Below are positions 23,849 through 32,296 of a DNA stretch of 64,000 bases, one piece after another. A program made the position numbers and the translations under genes. Position 1 is the stretch's first letter. Each line of letters begins with the position of its first letter. The stretch is taken from contig NZ_CP013293.1 of NCBI RefSeq assembly GCF_001456155.1, forward strand, positions 3,100,001 through 3,164,000, given 5' to 3'. The stretch is from Chryseobacterium sp. IHB B 17019 (GTDB lineage: Bacteria > Bacteroidota > Bacteroidia > Flavobacteriales > Weeksellaceae). The notes beneath the pieces were generated by a model. It did not search any database. It was given only the letters and a program-made list of their open reading frames with translations, and had not been told where the DNA came from.

Positions 23849-25164
23849 TTTGTTTTTAGTATTCTATTAATTTTTCCACCTTCGCACTTAGGCAAACTGT
23901 CCTGAGCATGAATTTTCACTTTCGTGGTGATTCCTACCCGTTTTTTTATTTCGTTTTCTATACTTTTTCCAAAGTTTCCGACAAAAATAGCATAATCGTC
24001 GGTATTTATTTCAATTTGTTTGGCTTTTACAAACTCATCATCAATTTCCAGATCAATATCCAACGCAACACACATCTGTTCTTTTTCAATCGGTGTTAAA
24101 TAATAATTTGGAACGACTCCTTCCACATGAGAAAATGCTTCTTCAATCTGACTTGGATACACATTCACCCCTCTTACAATCAGCATATCATCGGCTCTTC
24201 CAAGAATCGGTTTCATTTTAACCATGGTTCTTTTTGAGTTTTTGTCATAGTAAAGACTCGTTATATCGTTCGTCCAATACCGTAAAAGTGGCATTGCTTT
24301 TTTCGTTAAAGTCGTAATCACCAAAACGCCTTCTTCCCCGAAAGGAACCGGTTGTTTTGTAATCGGATCTAAAATTTCAGGATAAAAATGATCTTCCCAA
24401 ATGTAAGCTCCACCTTTTTCCTCAAAATCTTCCATCGAAACTCCGGGTCCGATAATTTCACTTAACCCATAAATATTGGTTGCATGAACGCCTAGTTTTT
24501 CTTCAATATGATGTCTGATAATCTCCGTCCAAGGTTCTGAGCCTAAAACGGCATATTTTAAACTGATTTCGTCTGCCGAGATTCCTCTTTTCGCAAATTC
24601 ATCAGCGATTGTTAAAGCGTAAGAAGGTGAACAGCAGATTACTTCAGGCTTAAAATCTATAATTAAATCAACCTGTCTCGTTGTCATTCCGCCCGAAATC
24701 GGGAGAACGCTCATTCCTAATTTTTCAGCTCCGTAATGAAGTCCAAGTCCGCCTGTGAAAATTCCGTATCCATAAGCGTTGTGTAACTGCATTCCCGGTT
24801 TTGCTCCTGCTGCATTCAATGATCTTGCTACTACTTCGCTGAATAAATCAACGTCTTCTTTCGTATATCCTACAACCGTTGGTTTTCCTGTTGTTCCGCT
24901 TGAACAGTGAATTCTCTGCAGTTCATTTTTCGGAACAGTAAATAATCCGAACGGATAATTGTCTCTTAAATCCTGTTTGTACGTAATCGGTAGTTTTGAA
25001 ATATCTTCAATTGACCTTATTTCTCCAGTTGATATTCCTAATTCATCAAATTTTCCTTTATAAAAATCCGACTTCTCCTTAAGATAACCCACCAAATTCA
25101 CCAGTCTCTCGGACTGGAGCTTTCTCAATTCATTAAGACTTAGATATTCAACATCAAACTTCAT
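23845..25164 (-). CDS. paaK: Phenylacetate-CoA ligase
   Basis: This 439-residue AMP-forming ligase has the ATP loop HCSSGTTGKPTVVGYTK (about 86-102) and LKYAVLGSEPWTE (about 201-213). The mid-domain NIYGLSEIIGPGVSMED and LIVRGVNVYPSQIEEA (about 329-344) in the C-terminal swinging domain match PaaK. It activates phenylacetate with CoA and ATP and begins the pathway. A dyad CTAACATTTGTTAG lies 7 bp before the start codon, a likely TetR-type operator. It is the first gene of the paa run. Confidence 0.95.
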   Translation of the reverse strand: MKFDVEYLSLNELRKLQSERLVNLVGYLKEKSDFYKGKFDELGISTGEIRSIEDISKLPITYKQDLRDNYPFGLFTVPKNELQRIHCSSGTTGKPTVVGYTKEDVDLFSEVVARSLNAAGAKPGMQLHNAYGYGIFTGGLGLHYGAEKLGMSVLPISGGMTTRQVDLIIDFKPEVICCSPSYALTIADEFAKRGISADEISLKYAVLGSEPWTEIIRHHIEEKLGVHATNIYGLSEIIGPGVSMEDFEEKGGAYIWEDHFYPEILDPITKQPVPFGEEGVLVITTLTKKAMPLLRYWTNDITSLYYDKNSKRTMVKMKPILGRADDMLIVRGVNVYPSQIEEAFSHVEGVVPNYYLTPIEKEQMCVALDIDLEIDDEFVKAKQIEINTDDYAIFVGNFGKSIENEIKKRVGITTKVKIHAQDSLPKCEGGKINRILKTK

Positions 25165-25170
25165 TACTAA

Positions 25171-25184
25171 CTAACATTTGTTAG
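25171..25184. promoter_or_regulatory. Palindromic operator ahead of paaK
   Basis: CTAACATTTGTTAG is a perfect 5-4-5 dyad between 25171 and 25184, ending 7 bp upstream of the paaK start codon (on the minus strand). A TetR-type regulator gene lies just upstream, and PaaR-type TetR repressors are known to bind dyads near paa promoters. The match to PaaR is inferred. Confidence 0.5.
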
Positions 25185-25285
25185 GTGTAAATTTAAAAAG
25201 AATTTTCTTCATGGCAAAATTTTTATGATTTTTGTCAGATTTTGAATTAATTGAGGTTTAGATTAAGGCAAATCTTGCGTTTAAG

Positions 25286-25365
25286 TTGTCATTCTGAACG
25301 AAACGAAGTGTATTGAAGAATCTCTAATAATAAAGTTGAGATTCTTCCTTTCGTCAGAAGGACAA
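25286..25365. repeat. Intergenic palindromic repeat, family D copy 1
   Basis: Outer arms TTGTCATTCTGA and TCAGAAGGACAA, and inner perfect arms GAAGAATCTC (25315-25324) and GAGATTCTTC (25338-25347), lie between the TetR gene and paaK. Related elements occur at 35315-35395 and 40159-40239. Confidence 0.75.
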
Positions 25366-25397
25366 ATGGTGCTTAAAGGAAGGTAAAAAAATGATCA

Positions 25398-25973
25398 TTA
25401 CTTCTGATTTCCGAGAAGTCCGTAAAGTATCTTATCCCTAATTTCATCAGTAATTTCAGTAGTGGATTCAATATTTCTTTTGAACCAGAAATAAGAATTA
25501 TTTAAAGTATGAAGAATAAATCTTGTCGTAAAAGTCGGTGATCTTAATTCCCAGTTTTCGGCTTTATAAATTTCAGAAATCAATTCCTCAACTTCCTGTT
25601 GATATTTTTTTCTTAATTCTACAAATTCGGGAAGCCTTTCCTCCAAATGTTTCCATTCATTGGAATAAATATGAGTAACATCGCGGTTTTTAAGAACAAT
25701 TGATAAATGTTTATCAATAAATAAATTTAATTTTTCTCTTGGAGGAATATCAGTGTTTTTCACCTCCTGAAGCTCATCAAAAAATTCCTGAGCAATACCA
25801 AAGCATATCCATTCCAGAATTTCTTCCTTGGAACGGATGTGTGCATATAATGAAGCTGCTTTAATATTAAGCTTTGTCGCCAAATCTCTTACAGAACTTC
25901 CTATATAACCTTTCTCCTTGAAAAGTTCTACAGCAACGTCTAATATTTTCCTTTGTTTTTCTTTAAGTTCCAT
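25398..25973 (-). CDS. TetR family regulator, probably of the paa genes
   Basis: This 191-residue protein has the TetR N-terminal HTH: VAVELFKEKGYIGSSVRDLA (about 14-33), then KLNIKAASLYAHIRSKEEIL (about 35-54). The rest is an all-helical ligand domain. It precedes paaK in the same direction, 233 bp away, and a palindrome sits just before paaK. A phenylacetyl-CoA-responsive repressor is the natural reading, as for PaaR of other bacteria, though the ligand is unproven. The start MELKEKQRK is preceded only 8 bp away by the -7 element TACTTTTG, so the leader may be extremely short. Confidence 0.8.
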   Translation of the reverse strand: MELKEKQRKILDVAVELFKEKGYIGSSVRDLATKLNIKAASLYAHIRSKEEILEWICFGIAQEFFDELQEVKNTDIPPREKLNLFIDKHLSIVLKNRDVTHIYSNEWKHLEERLPEFVELRKKYQQEVEELISEIYKAENWELRSPTFTTRFILHTLNNSYFWFKRNIESTTEITDEIRDKILYGLLGNQK

Positions 25974-25981
25974 GTGAGACG

Positions 25982-25989
25982 CAAAAGTA
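25982..25989 (-). promoter_or_regulatory. -7 element upstream of the TetR gene
   Basis: TACTTTTG on the minus strand fits TAnnTTTG. It is only 8 bp before the ATG. No -33 TTG lies at the proper distance. Confidence 0.3.
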
Positions 25990-26299
25990 ATTATTTTGAT
26001 TTTAATATTTGATTTTGTAAGAATTATTTTAACACAAGGTTCGCAAAGATTTATTTAAAGTAATTTCATATATTTTTGTTAGCAAAGGCGTTTCACTCAG
26101 CCAAGAATGTTTTGTTTGTCATTGACTGCGTTGAATCCTTTAAAGAGAGAATCTCCTTTAGCCGAAACTCACATTTTTAACCACCCCGTCAAATTCGTTG
26201 AATTTTCGCCACCCCTCCAAGGGAGGGGAATTTTTTACTCCGCTTGATTTATAGATCCTGTGACGACTTTTCCATTCTTTTAAATAAAATTTTTAATTA

Positions 26300-26356
26300 T
26301 CGGAAATTTTGTCAAGTTAATTTTGAGTTAAAAATACAATATTCGGAAATTTTGTC
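26300..26356. repeat. Direct repeat pair upstream of clpB
   Basis: TCGGAAATTTTGTC occurs at 26300-26313 and again at 26343-26356, 43 bp apart start to start, about four helical turns. The pair lies about 190-250 bp before the clpB start codon. It may be a pair of regulator binding sites. Confidence 0.45.
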
Positions 26357-26546
26357 CATATTTTTTGTAAATTTAATAATTGAACAGTTTTTGCGATAAA
26401 GTAATCGAATTAAATGATAAATAATTGATAGCATTAAGAAGCTAAGCCTGAAAATTTAGTTTCTTGATGTTTTTAGAAGAATAGAATAAATTTTGGTATT
26501 AATATTTTAAATCATTAAATCTTTTAATTTTTAAATCACTTATAAT

Positions 26547-29141
26547 ATGAACTTAAATCAATATACTGTAAAATCACAAGAAGCCATCCAGGCAGCACAG
26601 CAAGTTGCAATGGAATTCGGTAACCAGCAAATAGAACCTCAACATTTACTTGAAGGAATCTTTCAGGTAGATGAAAACATATCGCCTTTTTTATTAAAAA
26701 AATCTGAAGCAGATGCCACGTTGGTAAGAGAGCGCAACCGTGAAAATTTAGAAAAGCTTCCGAAAGTACAGGGAGGAAACATTTACCTTTCACAATCAGC
26801 AAACAAAGTATTGCTTGATGCGCCTAATATCGCTAAAAAAATGGGCGACGAATATGTAACGATCGAACATTTATGGCTTTCATTGTTAGATACCAATTCA
26901 GAAGTTTCGAAGATGCTGAAAGATATGGGCGTTACGAAAAGCCTTCTGGAAGGGGGAATTAAAGAATTAAGAAAAGGAAGCAAGGCGACTTCTGCAAGCT
27001 CAGAAGAAACTTACCAATCCTTAAATAAATATGCTAAAAACTTCAACGAACTCGCTGCCGAAGGAAAATTAGATCCAGTTATCGGGCGTGATGAAGAAAT
27101 CAGGAGAGTTTTGCAGATTCTTTCAAGAAGAACGAAAAACAATCCGATTCTTATTGGTGAACCGGGAGTTGGTAAAACCGCGATCGCAGAAGGAATTGCG
27201 CACAGAATTATTTCTGGAGATATTCCTGAAAATCTGATGGATAAAACGTTGTATTCATTGGATATGGGAGCGTTGATCGCCGGTGCAAAATATAAAGGAG
27301 AATTTGAAGAAAGGTTAAAATCTGTCGTAAATGAAGTCATTAAATCAGACGGACAAATTATTCTCTTCATCGATGAAATTCACACTTTGGTAGGAGCTGG
27401 AGGTGGTGAAGGTGCGATGGATGCAGCAAATATTCTGAAACCAGCTTTAGCAAGAGGAGAATTAAGAGCAATTGGAGCAACCACTTTAAATGAATATCAA
27501 AAATATTTTGAAAAAGACAAAGCACTTGAAAGACGTTTCCAGAAAGTGATGGTGGAAGAACCGGATACTGAATCCGCAATTTCGATCCTTCGTGGAATTA
27601 AAGATAAATATGAAGCGCACCACAAAGTAAGAATTAAAGACGAAGCGATCATTGCGGCAGTGGAAATGTCTCAACGATATATTTCTGACCGATTTTTACC
27701 GGATAAAGCGATTGATTTGATTGATGAAGCTTCGGCGAAGTTGAGAATGGAAATCAATTCAAAACCTGAAGAACTGGATGTTTTAGACAGGAAATTAATG
27801 CAGCTGGAAATTGAATTGGCTGCCATTTCAAGGGAGGGCAATCAAACAAAAATCGACCATTTAAAAGAAGATATTTCGAAAATTTCCGAACAGAGAAATG
27901 AAATTAATGCTAAATGGCTGAAAGAGAAACAAAAATCTGAGGATTTAACCCAGATTAAAAAAGATATTGAATCTCTGAAATTAGAAGCAGAAAGAGCTTC
28001 AAGAGCAGGAGACTACGCAAAAGTTGCTGAAATTCAGTACGGAAAAATTAAAGAGAAGGAAGATGCTTTGCAGAAACTTGAACTAGAGATGCAAAACCAT
28101 CAGAATGAATTGATTAAAGAAGAAGTAACCGCAGAAAACATTTCTGAAGTCATTGGAAAGTGGACGGGGATTCCTGTTACGAAGCTTCTTCAATCCGAAA
28201 GAGAAAAATTATTACATCTTGAAACCGAACTCCACCACAGGGTTGTAGGGCAAGATGAAGCGATTCAAGCAGTTGCTGATGCAATCAGAAGAAACAGAGC
28301 GGGATTGAGCGACGAGAAAAAGCCAATCGGATCGTTCTTATTCTTAGGAACAACCGGAGTTGGAAAAACTGAATTAGCAAAGGCATTAGCTGAGTTTTTA
28401 TTTGACGATGAAAACAATATGACGAGAATCGATATGAGTGAATATCAGGAAAGACACAGCGTGTCTAGGCTTGTCGGTGCACCTCCGGGATATGTTGGAT
28501 ATGATGAAGGCGGTCAGTTGACTGAAGCAGTGAGAAGAAGGCCTTATTCCGTGGTTCTTTTGGATGAAATTGAAAAAGCGCATCCGGATGTCTTCAATAC
28601 TTTACTTCAAGTTTTGGACGACGGTCGTTTGACGGATAATAAAGGACGTGTTGTAAATTTCAAGAACTCCATTATCATTATGACCTCGAATTTAGGTTCA
28701 CACTTAATTCAGGAGAATTTTGAGAATATTACAGAAGAAAATCAGGACGAAATTGTTGATAAAACAAAAGATGAAGTTTTCGATTTATTAAAACAAACGT
28801 TGCGTCCGGAATTCTTGAACAGAATTGATGAAGTGGTGCTATTCCAGCCTTTAAGAAAAAAAGAAATTGGAAAAATCGTTCAATATCAGTTGAGAGGATT
28901 TAATGATATGCTGGCAAAACGAAACATCATTATGACTGCCACTCAGGATGCTGTAGATTATTTAATGAATAAAGGTTACGATCCTGCTTTTGGGGCAAGA
29001 CCTTTGAAAAGAGTAATCCAACAGGAAGTATTAAATAAATTGTCAAGAGAGATTTTGGCAGGAACCGTGAATGACGGCGATAGAATCACTTTAGATTATT
29101 TTGAAGAAACAGGTCTGGTTTTCAGACCGGCAGAAATATAA
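26547..29141 (+). CDS. clpB: ATP-dependent disaggregase ClpB
   Basis: This 864-residue Hsp100 protein is complete. Residues 1 to about 145 are the Clp N-domain (VKSQEAIQAAQQVAMEFG). AAA domain 1 has Walker A GEPGVGKT (204-211) and Walker B LFIDEIHTL. The middle coiled coil spans about 395-520. AAA domain 2 has Walker A GTTGVGKTE (near residue 603) and Walker B VVLLDEIEKAH, followed by the C-terminal domain. It rescues aggregated proteins together with DnaK, in the cytoplasm. It stands alone, with a 573-bp upstream region and a terminator after it. Confidence 0.97.
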   Translation: MNLNQYTVKSQEAIQAAQQVAMEFGNQQIEPQHLLEGIFQVDENISPFLLKKSEADATLVRERNRENLEKLPKVQGGNIYLSQSANKVLLDAPNIAKKMGDEYVTIEHLWLSLLDTNSEVSKMLKDMGVTKSLLEGGIKELRKGSKATSASSEETYQSLNKYAKNFNELAAEGKLDPVIGRDEEIRRVLQILSRRTKNNPILIGEPGVGKTAIAEGIAHRIISGDIPENLMDKTLYSLDMGALIAGAKYKGEFEERLKSVVNEVIKSDGQIILFIDEIHTLVGAGGGEGAMDAANILKPALARGELRAIGATTLNEYQKYFEKDKALERRFQKVMVEEPDTESAISILRGIKDKYEAHHKVRIKDEAIIAAVEMSQRYISDRFLPDKAIDLIDEASAKLRMEINSKPEELDVLDRKLMQLEIELAAISREGNQTKIDHLKEDISKISEQRNEINAKWLKEKQKSEDLTQIKKDIESLKLEAERASRAGDYAKVAEIQYGKIKEKEDALQKLELEMQNHQNELIKEEVTAENISEVIGKWTGIPVTKLLQSEREKLLHLETELHHRVVGQDEAIQAVADAIRRNRAGLSDEKKPIGSFLFLGTTGVGKTELAKALAEFLFDDENNMTRIDMSEYQERHSVSRLVGAPPGYVGYDEGGQLTEAVRRRPYSVVLLDEIEKAHPDVFNTLLQVLDDGRLTDNKGRVVNFKNSIIIMTSNLGSHLIQENFENITEENQDEIVDKTKDEVFDLLKQTLRPEFLNRIDEVVLFQPLRKKEIGKIVQYQLRGFNDMLAKRNIIMTATQDAVDYLMNKGYDPAFGARPLKRVIQQEVLNKLSREILAGTVNDGDRITLDYFEETGLVFRPAEI

Positions 29142-29175
29142 GTAGTTTTTTTTCATATATATTATTTTTGTAAGT

Positions 29176-29210
29176 AAGTGCTGTAGAGAAATCTGCGGCA
29201 CTTATTTTTT
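29176..29210 (+). terminator. Terminator after clpB
   Basis: AAGTGCTGTAGA (29176-29187) pairs with TCTGCGGCACTT (29192-29203) with wobbles around a GAAA loop, followed by ATTTTTT. Confidence 0.7.
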
Positions 29211-29362
29211 AGTTAAAATGTGAATTATTCTTTATAATTTTAATTAAAATTTACAATCCGTAAAAATACGGTAGAGAAAGGGTGAAAAACCGTGTCCTTT
29301 TAACATAAATTTTTTCCGAAATTTGCAGTACCAACTAACATCATACTATAAAAACTAGCTTT

Positions 29363-29911
29363 ATGAAAACAAAACAAACTTTAGACGTTGAAACACTTGA
29401 GCCAATCTCAGTGCCAAACACCATGATATGCAACTTTATCCAGACCCTGATCAACAACTACAGAAACAACCATCTGGTGTCTATTAAGGATAAATTAGGC
29501 TTTGACGATGCACATTCCATCCATTTTGATCTGCCTACACTGAAAAAATTTATTTCTGACATCGAAACTGAAACTCAAAAGAGCAATCCTACTGTTACAG
29601 AAGAAGATTTAGGAATAAGATTTTATTACGCCGCATATCCGAAAACTGCTGATTGGGAAATCATGGCAGATACGCCAATCGGGGTAGAATATGCTCAAAA
29701 ACATACTTTGGTCATGATTCCTACCATGAAAATGGAAGATGAAGAAGGTGAAATATTGCCTTACGACTTCAATCCTCTGGGTTCAGGTAATAGCGGTGAA
29801 GTTTTAGCAATGGCTTCCAGCAGAAATGTCAATGACCCTGCCGAACAATCGCTTGCACAGAATCACGGGACTTTGATACCGCCGGATAGCACGAAAACAG
29901 AATTATTCTAA
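29363..29911 (+). CDS. Hypothetical protein, first gene of a signalling operon
   Basis: This 182-residue soluble protein has no signal peptide or TM segment. The middle holds FDLPTLKKFISDIE (about 54-67) and DLGIRFYYAAYPKTADWEIM (about 82-101), followed by HTLVMIPTM. A polar acidic tail with NPLGSGNSGEV (about 137-147) and HGTLIPPDSTKTELF at the end is distinct. I do not recognise a family. It is followed after 40 bp by a membrane protein and then a histidine kinase/response regulator pair that overlap each other. It may be part of this signalling unit. Confidence 0.6.
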   Translation: MKTKQTLDVETLEPISVPNTMICNFIQTLINNYRNNHLVSIKDKLGFDDAHSIHFDLPTLKKFISDIETETQKSNPTVTEEDLGIRFYYAAYPKTADWEIMADTPIGVEYAQKHTLVMIPTMKMEDEEGEILPYDFNPLGSGNSGEVLAMASSRNVNDPAEQSLAQNHGTLIPPDSTKTELF

Positions 29912-29951
29912 AATTTTAGTTAATATTACAATCAAATAAACATCAAACACA

Positions 29952-30599
29952 ATGACTGATTTCCAAAAAATGGTATATGAATCTATGTACATTGCAGAAG
30001 GACTTGCCGCTGTAATCTCTCTTATATTTTACAAACGCATAAAAGATCAGTCATGGAAATATTTTGTGTTTTACCTGATTTTTATTTTCCTGTGCGAATC
30101 CATAGGAAAATGGGCGGGGTATTTAATTGATTATAATAAACAGGCATTTTTCAACTATTTTGTAATCCCAGTACAGTTTATATTTTTCTATTGGCTGTAT
30201 GCCGCAAAATCTTTCCGGAGGCCGAAGCTTTTCATTATATTATCACTGGTTTACCTGCTTTCATTCATCCCGAGTGAATTGCTGTTTTCCTCAGATAAAG
30301 TCATGCTTTCGTTAAATTATACCTTAGGCTGTCTTATTTTAATGATCCTGGTCGTGATGGAATATTATAAACAGATTAATGATTCCGAAATCCTTAATTT
30401 TGATAAAAACAGGATGTTTTATATTAATCTTGGGGTAACTTTATTTTATATCGGAACTTTACCGTTCTGGACTTTTTTGGAGCTGATAAGGCCTTACAGA
30501 GAAATTTTTAATATCTATTTTGCTTATTTTCTGATTTCCGGAATTCTTATGTATTTATTATTCTCAATTTCATTTATATGGGGAAAACAGAGCTCTTGA
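29952..30599 (+). CDS. Multi-pass membrane protein next to a histidine kinase
   Basis: This 215-residue protein has about seven hydrophobic segments (about 13-28, 38-55, 65-82, 90-107, 119-135, 153-172 and 184-208). No catalytic motif is seen. It overlaps the start of the histidine kinase gene by 22 bp, so the two are translated together. A seven-pass layout could act as the input sensor for the kinase, whose own N-terminus has only one TM segment. That is inference from gene fusion-like coupling. Confidence 0.6.
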   Translation: MTDFQKMVYESMYIAEGLAAVISLIFYKRIKDQSWKYFVFYLIFIFLCESIGKWAGYLIDYNKQAFFNYFVIPVQFIFFYWLYAAKSFRRPKLFIILSLVYLLSFIPSELLFSSDKVMLSLNYTLGCLILMILVVMEYYKQINDSEILNFDKNRMFYINLGVTLFYIGTLPFWTFLELIRPYREIFNIYFAYFLISGILMYLLFSISFIWGKQSS

Positions 30600-31363
30600 T
30601 AACACTCATCCTTTTCAACATATTTTTTGTGTTGTTTGTGGCCGCCATCATGGTTTATATCCGAAAATATAAGCATCGCAAAAAGGAATATTTAAATGAA
30701 ATTGAAGTAAAAAACGAAATTCATAAACGTGAGCTTTTGGCCACTCAACTGGAAATCCAACAAGCAACCATGCAGCAGATCGGGCGCGAGCTTCATGATA
30801 ATATCGGGCAGAAATTAACATTGGTAAGCCTTTATACACAGCAACTTCTGTATGAAAACAAAGTTCCGGAAGTCAGTGAAAGAATCGATCAGGTTTCACA
30901 AATCATCAACCAGTCGTTGCAGGATTTGAGAAGCCTTTCAAAAACTTTGACGGATGATAATATTAACCAAAAGGAAATCGTAACTTTAATACAGGAAGAA
31001 GTAGACAATACCAATTCTTTTAAAAAATGTAAAGTAAGTTTTGAGCATAATTTTAAACAGCTCGATTTAGGATTTGCCCACAAAAATGTACTTTTGAGGA
31101 TAACGCAGGAATTTATTCAGAACAGCATAAAACATGCAAAATGCAAGAATATTTTCATTAACCTGAATACTTCCGAAGAATCACTTTGGGAACTGAATAT
31201 CAAAGATGATGGTGTAGGATTCGACAAATCGAACATTAAATCCAACGGCATCGGACTTACCAACATGAAAAACAGAGCCGAGATCATCGGGGCAGATTTC
31301 AGTCTCGACAGTGAGAAAAGCAAGGGAACAACGCTCAATATTATTTTAAAAAGACAGCCATGA
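30578..31363 (+). CDS. Sensor histidine kinase (HisKA_3 family)
   Basis: This 261-residue kinase has one N-terminal TM segment (about 6-28) and a coiled linker (about 32-65). The phosphoacceptor His73 sits in GRELHDNIGQKL, typical of the NarX/DegS-type HisKA_3 family. The ATP site shows EFIQNSIKHAK (N box), DDGVGFDKS (G1) and GIGLTNMKNRA (G2). It phosphorylates the LuxR-type regulator encoded next, with which it overlaps by ATGA. The sensing part is minimal, so the membrane protein before it may provide input. Confidence 0.9.
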   Translation: MGKTELLITLILFNIFFVLFVAAIMVYIRKYKHRKKEYLNEIEVKNEIHKRELLATQLEIQQATMQQIGRELHDNIGQKLTLVSLYTQQLLYENKVPEVSERIDQVSQIINQSLQDLRSLSKTLTDDNINQKEIVTLIQEEVDNTNSFKKCKVSFEHNFKQLDLGFAHKNVLLRITQEFIQNSIKHAKCKNIFINLNTSEESLWELNIKDDGVGFDKSNIKSNGIGLTNMKNRAEIIGADFSLDSEKSKGTTLNIILKRQP

Positions 31364-32001
31364 AAAAGACAATCGTAATTGTTGACGATCACGTACTTAT
31401 CGCCAAAGCTTTAGAAGGAATTATTGATAATTTTAAAGAGTTTGAAGTCATCTACGTTGCCGAAAACGGAAAAGACCTCATCCAGAAATTTGAAAACAAC
31501 AGCAAAGTTCCGGATATCATTTTAATGGATATCAGCATGCCGATCATGGATGGTTTTGAAACCGTTCTCTGGCTTAAGGAACACCACCCGAACATCAAAG
31601 TAATGGCGCTGAGCATGCAGGGTGACGACAAAAGTGTGATCAAAATGATCAAAAATGGAGCAAAAGGCTACTTACTGAAAAACACCCATCCGAAAGAGCT
31701 GGAAAACGCCTTAACAAAACTCAATACAGACGGATTTTTCTACCCGGAATGGGCTTCAAAGATTATTTTTTCCAATATGAATAACGAAGATTCTGCGAAC
31801 AGTATAAGAATTTCCGACCGCGAAAAAGAGTTTTTGAAATACACCGTAACCGAGCTGAGCTACAAAGAAATTGCCGATAAAATGTGCTGCAGCCCAAGAA
31901 CCGTGGAAAGTTACAGGGATCAGCTTTGTGATAAATTAGATCTAAAAACCCGCGTCGGACTGGCTGTTTTTGCCATTAAAAACGGTTTTGCGGAATCTTA
32001 A
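31360..32001 (+). CDS. Response regulator, NarL/LuxR family
   Basis: This 213-residue protein has a receiver domain (phosphoacceptor Asp57 in IILMDISMPIMDGFE, plus VMALS and GYLLKN). The C-terminal LuxR-type HTH runs SDREKEFLKYTVTELSYKEI (about 147-166) and CCSPRTVESYRDQL. It is the partner of the kinase encoded just upstream (ATGA overlap). Its targets cannot be told from the sequence. A terminator follows. Confidence 0.9.
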   Translation: MKKTIVIVDDHVLIAKALEGIIDNFKEFEVIYVAENGKDLIQKFENNSKVPDIILMDISMPIMDGFETVLWLKEHHPNIKVMALSMQGDDKSVIKMIKNGAKGYLLKNTHPKELENALTKLNTDGFFYPEWASKIIFSNMNNEDSANSIRISDREKEFLKYTVTELSYKEIADKMCCSPRTVESYRDQLCDKLDLKTRVGLAVFAIKNGFAES

Positions 32002-32028
32002 ATTAACATTCACTTATATTTAAACTTT

Positions 32029-32058
32029 AAATCCTGTCTTAATTCCAAGATGGGATTT
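32029..32058 (+). terminator. Terminator after the response regulator gene
   Basis: AAATCCTGTCTT (32029-32040) pairs with AAGATGGGATTT (32047-32058) with two wobbles, followed by TATTTTTT. Confidence 0.65.
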
Positions 32059-32296
32059 TATTTTTTAACCATAATTTAAATCACGTTTCGGAGTACTATG
32101 CAAATTTTAATAAATCATAATATTTTAAATCAAGTTTAAATTTTACATAAAAATCAGAAATAAACGAGATTGAATATAAACAAATCAATTGAAAATAAAA
32201 ATAATTATTACATCCATAACATATCTTGAAAATTATTATTGCATATTAATTGAAAAAAAATTAATTTCATATTCTTAATTACAAAAAAGAGAATTT

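Larger units (their letters stand above)
25974..26546. other. 573-bp gene-free region between the TetR gene and clpB
   Basis: The region holds the TetR -7 element, a diverged dispersed repeat near 26030-26106 (AAAGGCGTTTCACTCAGCC), and a stable hairpin CCCCTCC/GGAGGGG (26212-26228) inside the common flavobacterial ACCCCTCCAAGGGAGGGG motif. It also holds two direct copies of TCGGAAATTTTGTC at 26300-26313 and 26343-26356. No gene is seen. It should contain the clpB promoter, but no clear TAnnTTTG element was found. Confidence 0.6.

Noticed and set aside
13244-25365. Possible CRISPR-like array, from the many palindromes
   Set aside because: Repeats are far apart, of different families, and separated by genes. 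No regular spacers and no cas genes are present.
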